Shown piece after piece: positions 1 through 7,382 of a stretch of 11,871 nt of DNA; position 1 is the stretch's first letter, and every line of letters starts with the position of its first letter. The position numbers were made by a program, and so were the translations under genes. The notes under the pieces were generated by a model that saw only the letters and a program-made list of their open reading frames with translations, had not been told where the DNA came from and did not search any database. The stretch comes from Oscillospiraceae bacterium (GTDB lineage: Bacteria > Bacillota_A > Clostridia > Oscillospirales > WRJC01), in NCBI GenBank assembly GCA_009785015.1, contig WQXD01000086.1:1-11871 (forward strand). The letters run 5' to 3'.

Positions 1-61
1 ACGCGATTTTTTAAGCCTGACTCCCTTTTTTTGACTTTTAGGGTGTCGCTTTCCCGCTGTT

Positions 62-313
62 TTGTCTCGCTTTTACCTGTCGCGGGACACAGCGGTAAAA
101 GTTACAGAATGGCTTGCGGAAAAAGGGTTTTTACAAAACATTGCCGGAAGCAAACGCAAAACATTGACGGATAAGTCGTCGCTGATAGGGATAACGCAGG
201 AAGAACGGATATCGTCATACGACAATAAAGCATATATTATAAATTTATACGGCAGGGAAACGCAACAGTTTATCATTGAACATATACGTGACATATCTTT
301 GAAAATGCTGTAG
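62..313 (+). CDS. Small hypothetical protein, possibly the C-terminal remnant of a longer gene
   Basis: An open frame of 83 residues whose only upstream start-like codon is TTG at 62. The frame stays open back to a TGA at 32-34, there is no ATG near the N-terminus, and no convincing Shine-Dalgarno site precedes it. The composition looks like a real folded protein: a likely helix around VTEWLAEKGFL, a basic loop (GSKRKTLTDK), an ITQEER segment, then a strand and a terminal helix (QQFIIEHIRDI). This resembles a small helical or winged-helix tail, but I do not recognise the family. The missing start suggests a fragment cut from a longer gene, or a gene with a weak TTG start. An inverted repeat (CTTTTAC at 70-76, GTAAAAG at 95-101) lies at its 5' end. 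It converges on the large minus-strand gene. The opposite-strand frame here is rich in Cys and Ser and looks like a shadow. Confidence that it is an expressed gene is low. Confidence 0.38.
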   Translation: MSRFYLSRDTAVKVTEWLAEKGFLQNIAGSKRKTLTDKSSLIGITQEERISSYDNKAYIINLYGRETQQFIIEHIRDISLKML

Positions 314-351
314 ACATCTTCAGTTTATCCATTCTTCAAACTTCCAATGAG

Positions 352-410
352 TATTAACAAAAATTACACCATAATTTTCGTGAATATTCCGCAAAATTAC
401 ACTAAAACAA
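352..410. repeat. 59-bp perfect direct repeat, copy 1
   Basis: This is base-for-base identical to 7324-7382 and in the same orientation. Similarity stops abruptly at both ends: left neighbours are ATGAG here and TAAA at the other copy; right neighbours are TGTACGAT and GCGTTGTC. It is AT-rich and contains AAAATTACAC twice (360-369 and 393-402, 33 bp apart) and a dyad centred on GAATATTC (382-389) with outer arms TAATTTT (372-378) and AAAATTA (393-399). This copy lies between the plus-strand ORF and the shared terminator, about 120 bp past the stop of the surface-protein gene. Its function is unknown; candidates are a regulator-binding site, a small dispersed repeat, or the scar of a segmental insertion. 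Confidence 0.97.
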
Positions 411-490
411 TGTACGATATTGATGAAGATTGTTAATCAAATTATGCGTTCTTGCTGACGCTGTATAAATCTTCGCCCGCAAATGAAATA

Positions 491-515
491 CCCCCGGCTT
501 CGCCGGGGGATTTTT
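491..515. terminator. Rho-independent terminator, probably bidirectional
   Basis: CCCCCGGC (491-498), a TTC loop and GCCGGGGG (502-509) form an 8-bp GC-rich stem. On the plus strand it is followed by ATTTTT, a usable U-tract for transcripts coming from the small ORF. On the minus strand the hairpin lies 20 bases past the stop of the surface-protein gene and is followed by TATTTCATTT, a weaker U-tract. Its position suits termination of the surface-protein mRNA and blocking of convergent transcription. Confidence 0.85.
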
Positions 516-529
516 AATGGATCGGAATT

Positions 530-3500
530 TTAAACCTCACCGCTTCTTATTTCGATGAACCTTACGATGAAAGCCGCAGTTTCGGCTCTCGTCGCATATT
601 CCTGCGGGTCGAACACATTGCCCGGTTTTCCGATGACAATCCCTTTCATCACACACCAACAAACTGCTTCGTATGCCCATTCGGATATTTCCGCCTTATC
701 TTCGAAATCGAGCAGGAACATCCACATGCCCTTAAAACCGCCCCCGTTATATTGAATGTAGCGGTAGAGTATAGTCACCATTTGTTCGCGGGTTATTTCG
801 TCATCCGGTCCGAAAAGACCATCGCCGTAGCCGTTCACTATCCCGTTTTCCGCAGCCCACTTCACAGCTTCCGTGTACCATGTGCCCTCCGCCACATCGT
901 CGAACGGATTGAATAACCCGCTCACTTCGGGGCTGCCTGACATCCTGTAAAGTATGGTAACGAGCATTCCCCGTGAAAGGGTCATGTTCGGGCTGAACAG
1001 CATGGGATTTGTGTTTGTACCAATCATCAGGCCATGAGTGTATGCGAACATCACATCGTCATAGAACCAGTCGCTCTCCTTTACGTCCTCGAACGGGTTG
1101 CCAAATGCTATATAATACTCAAGCGGCAAATCGGGATCAAGCACAATTATCATATCTTCGTAAATATCAAAAGTGAATTCGCTTTCAAGAGTGATCGTGC
1201 CGCCGCCGCTCCCTTTCGGAAAGCTGATTTTACCGTCGTCGGTAATCACCGTTCCTGGAGGAACCGTGATTGTGTTGCCTTTCGGCATTTTGATTTTGCC
1301 GCCGCCGGGTAACGTCCATGAACTGTCGTCATTCTTTACAGGTTCTTTTCCGTCGGGAGTTTCTATTGTGTAGTCGTTTGGAAGCGTGACAGTCTTTTCA
1401 CCGTCATCACTTTCATCACTTTCAGGTTGCTTCGGTTTTTCTACTTCCGTCCAATTGGCGTAGATGGTAACATCTTCTGTTACCGATGAGTTGAAATCAT
1501 ATGATTTCGTCAGTGCGCTGTCGGAGTACCACCCGCCGAAAACAAAACCGTCTTTTATCGGGTCGGCCGGTTTGACGGCTTTGCCGTTCTGTGCCAAATT
1601 TTGACTGTTTACCGAGTTTCCGCCATTGGTATCGAATGTCACGGTGAAATAAGTTACGCTGAGTTCGCCGATGCTCACGCTCGTAAATGCCGCTTCTATG
1701 GTGTGTGACTTGATAACACGAGTAAATGTATAGCTTGAAACTGCGCCTACGCTTATGCCGTCCGCTTTTACGTCGCTTATACGGTATCCGCCGCTTGCGG
1801 TTATCGCAAACGTCTGATCTTCGCCCGCTTGTACCCGAACCGTATCGGAGGGTGTGATGTTCCCGCCTGTACCCATTATAACGGTGATATCAAATGTTTT
1901 ATTGGGATAAATTATTGCACCGCCCGGAATTGTTATCACCGTTCCGCCCGGCAGTTCCGTTTCCTCTCCACCAGGATCGGTGATTGTGCCGCCCTTGCCG
2001 TCCGGGAACGTGATCGTGCCGCCGCTCGTGTTTATGACCGTGCCGCCCGGCGCGTTTATCTCCGTGCCATCCGAAAGCTCAATTATACCGCCCTCGCCGT
2101 CCGGGTATGTGAAGTTTCCGTCCGGATCCACAATTGTACCTTCCGGAATATCCATATCGTCAATACCCGGCGGCATCAAAGGTTTTTCAATGTCGAAGTA
2201 AACCGTCATCGTGCCGGTATAATTGCCCTGTCCGGTCAGCGTAATGCTGCCTGAATTTGCTCCAATGCTCACATTCGGGCCGTAGCCGTTGGTATAATCG
2301 CCGGTGTTTATTCCCACCGTCCCGTCCGAAACATCAATCGTCGGGCGTAATTGACTGCCCGTGTAAAAGCGGCTGCTTGTGATATCCACAATCACATAGG
2401 CAATATCGCGCGGCTCTACTTTTATATCTATTGCAGCCGTGGCCTGGTTATAACTGCTGTCGGCGGACTTGACCGCCGTAACCGTGACGGTTCCCGCGCC
2501 TGTAATCGTCACCGCGCCGCCTGATGTTACGGACAGTATCGAATTAGCCGGAACCGAATATGTCACTTCGCCCGAGCCGCTGCCGCCCGAATAGCCGAAA
2601 TCGAAACCGCCGTCGCCATAGGTTATCACCGCGGGTACGCCGGTAATGGACAATATGGCCTGCGGTTTGAACCCGACGCCCACCGTAGTCGAATCGCTGT
2701 TTGCGTTGTAACAGCCGAACTCGCCGGGGTATTCTGCCGTGTAAGTATGGCTTCCCTCCGAAATCGGGCCCGTGACGGTAAACACCGCCACGCCGGAAGC
2801 GTCAAGCGTTTCCGTGCCAAGTGTTGCAGCGCCCTCTTTGAAGGTCACTGTGCCGCCCGGAATAACGCCGGTTCCCACTTTTGAAATTGTGGCGGTCAGA
2901 ATAATATCGTCTATAGTGGTCGCCCCGCCGCTTGCACTCAGGCTCACATCCGGAGTGGCTTCACTTACCGTAACGACGCCGGAAGTAAACGCCGCCTCGT
3001 TATATGTCGTATCTGCGGCCTGCGTCGCGGTTATCGTGAATGTCCCGGCCATATGAATCGTTACAGTGTGGCCGGAAACGCTTGCGACTGACGGATCGCT
3101 TGATGTATATGTCACCGTACCCGAACCGCTTCCGCCCTCGGTGGAAAGGTCAAAAGAATTGTCGCCGTAAGTATAATTACCGCCAAGCCCGTTGATGGAC
3201 AAGTCGGCTTGCGTCTGTTTGCCGATTACGACAGACAACGACGCGGTTGTGTCGGGACTCAAGCCGTTGCTCGCTTTAACGGTAAAATTATATGTCCCCG
3301 CGGCAGTGGGCATTCCCGAAATTACTCCCGTCACAGCGTTCAGCGTCAGCCCGCCCGGCAGGTCGCCGACGGTTACGCTCCACGTTATGGGGTTTGCCCC
3401 CGTCGCGGAAAGGGTTTCACTGTAAGCTATCCCGACGAAGCCGCCAGGCAGGGAGGCTGTGGATATGACAGGCGGGTCTCCCGTTGCCGTCATGCTTGCT

Positions 3501-6500
3501 TCTATCGTAATAGTTTTGCCTGTGTTTTCCGCAATTGTGGCCGGACTTCCGTTTATTGTCACGCCGCTCACGGTTGCGTCAAAGATGTACCAATCGTCGG
3601 CCGTGAGGGTTACTGACGCGGTATAAATACCGCCGTGTACAAACGCGGCGTCCCCGGGCGACCACGACACAACGCCGGAACTATTGTCCGAAAGCACAGT
3701 CGCCGCCGTATCCGGAACTTGGTTGGCTACAGGCGCGGTAATTTCCACGTCTGCGCTTTTTATTATCTGAGAATCCTTGGAGAATTTGCCGCTGTAAGCC
3801 CAACCCGGCGTACCCTTATATCCCAGGCTGACGAGGTTCGCATACAAAGCAATCGCGCCCTCCGCAAAAGCCGGAAAATGGTTTTGCCACAGAACCGAAG
3901 TATATGTCCAGTTTCCGTCTTTGTCGCCAATCGTCGCCGGAACCGTAGTGCCGAATATGGCCGGCTTGACATTTACTGTATTGCCGTTGCCGCCCACTCC
4001 GTTCATCCAGTTCCTGCCGGCAAACATCGGGACATAGCCCGCATTGGTCACCGCCGCCACGCTTGCCGCGGCCCATTCCGTGCGCTGCCCGAACCAGTTG
4101 TCCCAGAGCATTGAATCCGAACACATCCAGCCGTTGGGGATACCCTGACCGTAGCCCGGCTCAACCGGCGTTCTAAGGTTCAGTATTGAAGCGAGATCGT
4201 TCGGATACGTGTATACAGAGCTGTTCAGCATTGTCTCCTCGACGTAAATCGCACAATCTTTAAGATCCAGGTTGCCGCTGATAGACGGCGGCGTCTGCCC
4301 CTTGGGCACGATCTTGCTTATCTGGGCGTTGTTAAATTGAAGGTTTGTTTCATGCACTATCAGGTTCCCGCCGCGCTCCATGAAGTTGTAGACATTGTCC
4401 CCATTAGGGCTGTTTAGGTTAAGCATCGCCTGGTTGCCGCTGTCGCCGAAGCGCGCGCAGATTATTATTGTATCAAAATTGTCTCTGAGCCACTCGCCGC
4501 CTTTTTCTAATTCCGTGGCGCCAATAGATACGCAATTTGCGGCGGCTTTTACGGGATCCCGGTACATGCTCCTGACAGTTCCGAGGATATCCGGATCCGA
4601 GTTTGTTTCGCCGACGCCGATCCTGATGTCGTCGTCAGGCAGATCGAAAATCCTGGAAACCGCCAGTTTCTGCCTTGACGGCTGATACAAGTGCAGCACT
4701 TCCGTGTGGTGGAACGTGGGTTTCGTATTTCTGTCGAAGAGATCGTAGTCGACACCGTCGAGGTCCAAAGTGTAGTTGATGAGATCAAAACCGTCTTTAT
4801 ATTCATCGCCGTTCCACACGGCTTTAACATCAATTTGGACGTTACCGGCATAACCGCCTGGAATATTGGTGATCAATTCGAAACGCGCTTTCTTTTTAGA
4901 CGGCACGCTGACAGCCTGATCCGCGATGATTATGCCTGTGCCGGAAGGCGTGATGCTTGTCGTCAGCACGATACCGTCCGCCTGCGCGGAGGTATTGTTG
5001 GTAATATCCACGAGGATTTTATTCGTCTGCGGGTCGGCGTCGTCATGGATTAATAATGCGCGAGACTCCCTAACGATGTCGACGGTGAGCTTGGGCACCA
5101 GCCGCACCTTGACCTCCTGCTCCACCGAGATGGACGCGCCCGCGCCCAGCGTGAAAGTCGTCTGCCCGCTCAGAGGCCTCCTCTTGTTGTGGGGCGCAAG
5201 CTGATCGGTGTTGTTGTCGGGCTCCGGATTGCGGTCATATCGGATTATTATATTGTTTATATTGGTCTTATTCCTTGCGGAGGCAGCTATGCCCATGTTC
5301 CAGTCGGACTCGTGGTAGTCGGACGTGCCATACGGATACGTGCCCCGAAAGGCGCCCAAGCTGTTATACCATTCGTCGTAATTTTGATTGAGTGGACCGG
5401 TATACTCCTTGTATGTGGGCGAAAGGGTAACGTCATATTCGTACCGGAACCCTCTGACTTGCATTTCGGCGCCATAGACTGTACCCGTCCTGGAATACGG
5501 CGTGGGGGTGGGTGTGGTCGCTGTGGCGGTTGAACCCGGGGGGAGCTTTAATGTGGTCGGCAAACCGGCTGCAAGTGTGTTCGCAGGGAACATCACCTTG
5601 CCCGCCGCCGGGGCGCCGGTGTCGTTGAAAGCGCCGCCGAAGCACTCGATCTCTACTATGGCGTGTATCGTCTGACCGGGGCTGGGGTCGTAGTCGCTCA
5701 GAGTGATTTTCTGTTTAATTCCGTAAAGTTTTGACGTAAAGTCGTTATAATTCCTGCGGACTATGCTCAAATAGCGCTGGAAATCCTGGGTTCCGTCGGC
5801 CATGTTGTCAAGCGTAGCGGCATATGCTTCCAGCGCAGTCAACGCGACCGCCGCATTGATCAAATCATCTTTTACCAAGTTTATCTGGTTTTGGACGTCA
5901 GCCGCCGTGGCGGCGCCGTTTGCTATGAAGGTTTTTCCCAATTGAGCTTGGGTCCTGCCTTTTGTAAGATCCAGCGCGTCTGTACCCGTTGACCTGTCTG
6001 TATCCCAATCAGAGGCGCCAGGGCCGTTCGGAAATTTAAAATATACATTCTCGAGAGCTGTCTTAAGAGCCTGTACATCACTCTCGGTAGCCAATTGATC
6101 AGCCGAGGGCAGCGTCTTGTTGACGCGGTTGATGGAGGTGTCGATCCCCGCCAGGAATGTCGTGGCGTTTGGTCCGTTGTCTTGCCAATTGGTAGAAGTG
6201 TAACCGGGGGCACTGTAAATAGTGTCGGCAGTATAATTCAACGCCGTGTTGTTTGGGGTGCCTTGAGTCGATTGCCCTACGTAGCCTGACACCTGGGTGG
6301 AGTTCATCTGATCCGCCGCGTTGGATATCATGTTGTAGGTAGGGTTGGTCCACGTCCTGGTCGTTGAAGGTTCACGGACCGCATAGTTCAGCCATGGCCT
6401 AGGGAAGAACGGGTCCACCCTGTTTAGGTACACCGTGCCACCGGTGGTCCCGCCGAGCGTCAGCACGCGCTTGACCGTCCAGGGTTTGAGTTCTTTGCCA

Positions 6501-7174
6501 TAGACGTCGTAAACCTTATAATTCGGATCCTTCGCCGCTTTTATACCGAGCAGCATGAACATGGCGTTCGTCTGGTGCTGGGCGTGCCCTCCGGTTACGC
6601 CGTGGTTCTCGATAACGACGTCCGGCCTGGCCAGCCGTATCAGCCTCGCTGCCTGGTAGAGGATGATGTCCGGGTTATACCTGCCCTTTACCCCGTTCGA
6701 CGGGTCAAAGGTCTCAAACTCGAAACCGGGCATATACCCGCCGTCAAACATATTAAACGGCACCGAATACTTCCTGTCCAGCAGGTTAGCCGCGTACTGC
6801 TCCTGGGCGCGGACTATACCGAGGCCCATGAAGGTTTCGGGCCCGATCATGTTGACGCCGCCCTCGCCCCACGAAAAGGTAGCCAATATACTGTCGATCG
6901 CATAGCGAGGGCTGTCGCTCAAATAGGATGTCAGGCCCTGGTCGCTGTTGTTGCCCTCGTCGTCCGGGTGCGCGCCCGTGTACATGGCCATGCCAACTCT
7001 GGGAAGTTTTTCAAGCGCCAGCAGCGTTTCATACATGCCTCTGTCCGCGGCCTCCTCAAGTGACGGGCGATCGCGCCCGTTGCTGTATGCCGCTGTCGGC
7101 AGCGTTCTTGCCGGAACGAGCATAAGCACTGTTGCCGCTGTAAGTAACAGTGATAAAAACTTCTTTGTTTTCAT
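530..7174 (-). CDS. SLH-anchored, multidomain PIG-L/LmbE-type de-N-acetylase (2214 aa)
   Basis: Predicted secreted zinc-dependent de-N-acetylase held on the cell wall. Residues 1-29 form a signal peptide (KTKK, hydrophobic core, cleavage near TAA-Y). Residues ~60-330 are the PIG-L/LmbE catalytic domain: AHPDDE (68-73; by analogy with MshB, H69 and D72 bind zinc and D71 is the catalytic base) and GHAQHQ (196-201; the H197-x-x-H200 pair). Then: a helical segment (~355-490), beta domains (~500-810, the last NEW3-like), and a glutamine-amidotransferase-like region (~820-1125) resembling the C-terminal half of long PIG-L proteins in Bacteroidota. The surface stalk has an Ig/X2-like domain (1143-1230), putative-Ig (1233-1318), two related MBG-like domains (1320-1405, 1503-1588) around a group-3 Ig domain, a GNYTGT-type domain (1589-1662), PDG/PGG-rich blocks (1676-1758, 1928-2000) and InlB-like repeats (1763-1908). 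Three SLH domains (2026-2080, 2089-2142, 2155-2209) end the protein. The start at 7174 is chosen for its Shine-Dalgarno site and signal peptide; an in-frame ATG at 7198 is less likely. Substrate unknown. Confidence 0.9.
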   Translation of the reverse strand: MKTKKFLSLLLTAATVLMLVPARTLPTAAYSNGRDRPSLEEAADRGMYETLLALEKLPRVGMAMYTGAHPDDEGNNSDQGLTSYLSDSPRYAIDSILATFSWGEGGVNMIGPETFMGLGIVRAQEQYAANLLDRKYSVPFNMFDGGYMPGFEFETFDPSNGVKGRYNPDIILYQAARLIRLARPDVVIENHGVTGGHAQHQTNAMFMLLGIKAAKDPNYKVYDVYGKELKPWTVKRVLTLGGTTGGTVYLNRVDPFFPRPWLNYAVREPSTTRTWTNPTYNMISNAADQMNSTQVSGYVGQSTQGTPNNTALNYTADTIYSAPGYTSTNWQDNGPNATTFLAGIDTSINRVNKTLPSADQLATESDVQALKTALENVYFKFPNGPGASDWDTDRSTGTDALDLTKGRTQAQLGKTFIANGAATAADVQNQINLVKDDLINAAVALTALEAYAATLDNMADGTQDFQRYLSIVRRNYNDFTSKLYGIKQKITLSDYDPSPGQTIHAIVEIECFGGAFNDTGAPAAGKVMFPANTLAAGLPTTLKLPPGSTATATTPTPTPYSRTGTVYGAEMQVRGFRYEYDVTLSPTYKEYTGPLNQNYDEWYNSLGAFRGTYPYGTSDYHESDWNMGIAASARNKTNINNIIIRYDRNPEPDNNTDQLAPHNKRRPLSGQTTFTLGAGASISVEQEVKVRLVPKLTVDIVRESRALLIHDDADPQTNKILVDITNNTSAQADGIVLTTSITPSGTGIIIADQAVSVPSKKKARFELITNIPGGYAGNVQIDVKAVWNGDEYKDGFDLINYTLDLDGVDYDLFDRNTKPTFHHTEVLHLYQPSRQKLAVSRIFDLPDDDIRIGVGETNSDPDILGTVRSMYRDPVKAAANCVSIGATELEKGGEWLRDNFDTIIICARFGDSGNQAMLNLNSPNGDNVYNFMERGGNLIVHETNLQFNNAQISKIVPKGQTPPSISGNLDLKDCAIYVEETMLNSSVYTYPNDLASILNLRTPVEPGYGQGIPNGWMCSDSMLWDNWFGQRTEWAAASVAAVTNAGYVPMFAGRNWMNGVGGNGNTVNVKPAIFGTTVPATIGDKDGNWTYTSVLWQNHFPAFAEGAIALYANLVSLGYKGTPGWAYSGKFSKDSQIIKSADVEITAPVANQVPDTAATVLSDNSSGVVSWSPGDAAFVHGGIYTASVTLTADDWYIFDATVSGVTINGSPATIAENTGKTITIEASMTATGDPPVISTASLPGGFVGIAYSETLSATGANPITWSVTVGDLPGGLTLNAVTGVISGMPTAAGTYNFTVKASNGLSPDTTASLSVVIGKQTQADLSINGLGGNYTYGDNSFDLSTEGGSGSGTVTYTSSDPSVASVSGHTVTIHMAGTFTITATQAADTTYNEAAFTSGVVTVSEATPDVSLSASGGATTIDDIILTATISKVGTGVIPGGTVTFKEGAATLGTETLDASGVAVFTVTGPISEGSHTYTAEYPGEFGCYNANSDSTTVGVGFKPQAILSITGVPAVITYGDGGFDFGYSGGSGSGEVTYSVPANSILSVTSGGAVTITGAGTVTVTAVKSADSSYNQATAAIDIKVEPRDIAYVIVDITSSRFYTGSQLRPTIDVSDGTVGINTGDYTNGYGPNVSIGANSGSITLTGQGNYTGTMTVYFDIEKPLMPPGIDDMDIPEGTIVDPDGNFTYPDGEGGIIELSDGTEINAPGGTVINTSGGTITFPDGKGGTITDPGGEETELPGGTVITIPGGAIIYPNKTFDITVIMGTGGNITPSDTVRVQAGEDQTFAITASGGYRISDVKADGISVGAVSSYTFTRVIKSHTIEAAFTSVSIGELSVTYFTVTFDTNGGNSVNSQNLAQNGKAVKPADPIKDGFVFGGWYSDSALTKSYDFNSSVTEDVTIYANWTEVEKPKQPESDESDDGEKTVTLPNDYTIETPDGKEPVKNDDSSWTLPGGGKIKMPKGNTITVPPGTVITDDGKISFPKGSGGGTITLESEFTFDIYEDMIIVLDPDLPLEYYIAFGNPFEDVKESDWFYDDVMFAYTHGLMIGTNTNPMLFSPNMTLSRGMLVTILYRMSGSPEVSGLFNPFDDVAEGTWYTEAVKWAAENGIVNGYGDGLFGPDDEITREQMVTILYRYIQYNGGGFKGMWMFLLDFEDKAEISEWAYEAVCWCVMKGIVIGKPGNVFDPQEYATRAETAAFIVRFIEIRSGEV
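1175..1393 (-). repeat. Second PGG/PxG-rich repeat block of the surface protein
   Basis: It encodes residues ~1928-2000, with recurring short units such as TLPND, TLPGGGK, ITVPPGTVI and ISFPKGSGGGT. The units alternate beta-prone residues with P-x-G turns, like the block at 1901-2149. It lies between the InlB-like repeat and the first SLH domain, where a rigid or extended spacer would be expected. The unit length is irregular, so this is degenerate protein-level repetition rather than a DNA microsatellite. Confidence 0.6.
1901..2149 (-). repeat. First PDG/PGG-rich repeat block of the surface protein
   Basis: It encodes residues ~1676-1758: about ten units of 7-10 residues, each ending in a turn such as DPDG, PDGEGG, LSDG, APGG, TSGG, PDGKGG, DPGG, LPGG or IPGG and separated by short beta-prone stretches (TIV, TVI, TIT). 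The pattern suggests a beta-solenoid-like or extended stalk segment. It sits between the GNYTGT-type domain and the InlB-like repeats. Long antisense open frames across it are a by-product of this biased composition. Confidence 0.65.
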
Positions 7175-7183
7175 TATGTATTT

Positions 7184-7189
7184 CCCCTT
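7184..7189 (-). promoter_or_regulatory. Ribosome binding site of the surface protein gene
   Basis: AAGGGG on the minus strand, 9 bases before the ATG at 7174. It decides the start: the frame is open for another 64 codons upstream, but only this ATG is preceded by a good Shine-Dalgarno site and followed by a signal peptide. Confidence 0.8.
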
Positions 7190-7216
7190 AATTTCCATAA
7201 AAATATTTACGGATAA

Positions 7217-7246
7217 ATAATAACATAATAAAGTGCGGTTTGTCAA
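7217..7246 (-). promoter_or_regulatory. Sigma-A type promoter of the surface protein gene
   Basis: On the minus strand, a perfect -35 TTGACA (7246-7241), an 18-bp spacer and TATTAT (7222-7217, 5 of 6 to consensus). Transcription would begin near 7210, leaving a leader of about 36 nt. It lies in the gap after the mannosidase, so the surface gene can be expressed on its own. The 59-bp repeat copy 2 starts about 78 bp upstream of the -35. Confidence 0.75.
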
Positions 7247-7323
7247 TGATTTTTTAGGTTCTGTTGAAAAAATAAATGAATGCTGTAGAAATATTTGACG
7301 AAGTCTTTTTGATAACCGATAAA

Positions 7324-7382
7324 TATTAACAAAAATTACACCATAATTTTCGTGAATATTCCGCAAAATTACACTAAAACAA
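7324..7382. repeat. 59-bp perfect direct repeat, copy 2
   Basis: Identical to 352-410. It overlaps the 3' end of the mannosidase gene: the stop TAA (7371-7369) and the last four codons (Leu-Val-Leu-Val, apart from the first base of the Leu codon) lie inside it. The rest extends into the gap upstream of the surface-protein promoter. The dyad core GAATATTC and the two AAAATTACAC elements are as in copy 1. With copy 1 it brackets a 6913-bp segment made of little more than the surface-protein gene with its promoter and terminator. Confidence 0.97.

Noticed and set aside
70..101. Inverted repeat CTTTTAC/GTAAAAG at the start of the left-edge ORF, considered as a terminator or operator.
   Set aside because: It lies inside the open frame with a bulged, asymmetric interior and no U-tract. 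The evidence is too thin for a separate feature.
372..399. A 28-bp symmetric sequence in the repeat, the length of a Xer/dif site, flanking a one-gene segment.
   Set aside because: dif half-sites meet the 6-bp centre with ATAA and TTAT type ends. Here the centre is flanked by CGTG and CCGC, and no integrase or mobile-element gene is present.
352..410. The 59-bp length recalled integron attC (59-base) elements.
   Set aside because: The sequence lacks proper GTTRRRY and RYYYAAC core sites at its ends, and no integron integrase is visible. The length match looks coincidental.
1829..2254. A 141-codon plus-strand frame, and other long plus-strand frames opposite the surface-protein gene.
   Set aside because: They mirror the Gly/Pro-rich minus-strand coding repeats, have Arg- and Cys-rich atypical composition, and lack ribosome sites.
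3209..4114. Overlapping plus-strand frames of 135 and 159 codons.
   Set aside because: They are antisense to the continuous, well-supported surface-protein frame and have no recognisable domain.
7286..7315. GACGAAGTC flanked by T-rich DNA after the mannosidase gene, considered as a terminator.
   Set aside because: The stem is only 3 bp with no GC-rich extension, too weak to be called. The end of the mannosidase transcript stays undefined.
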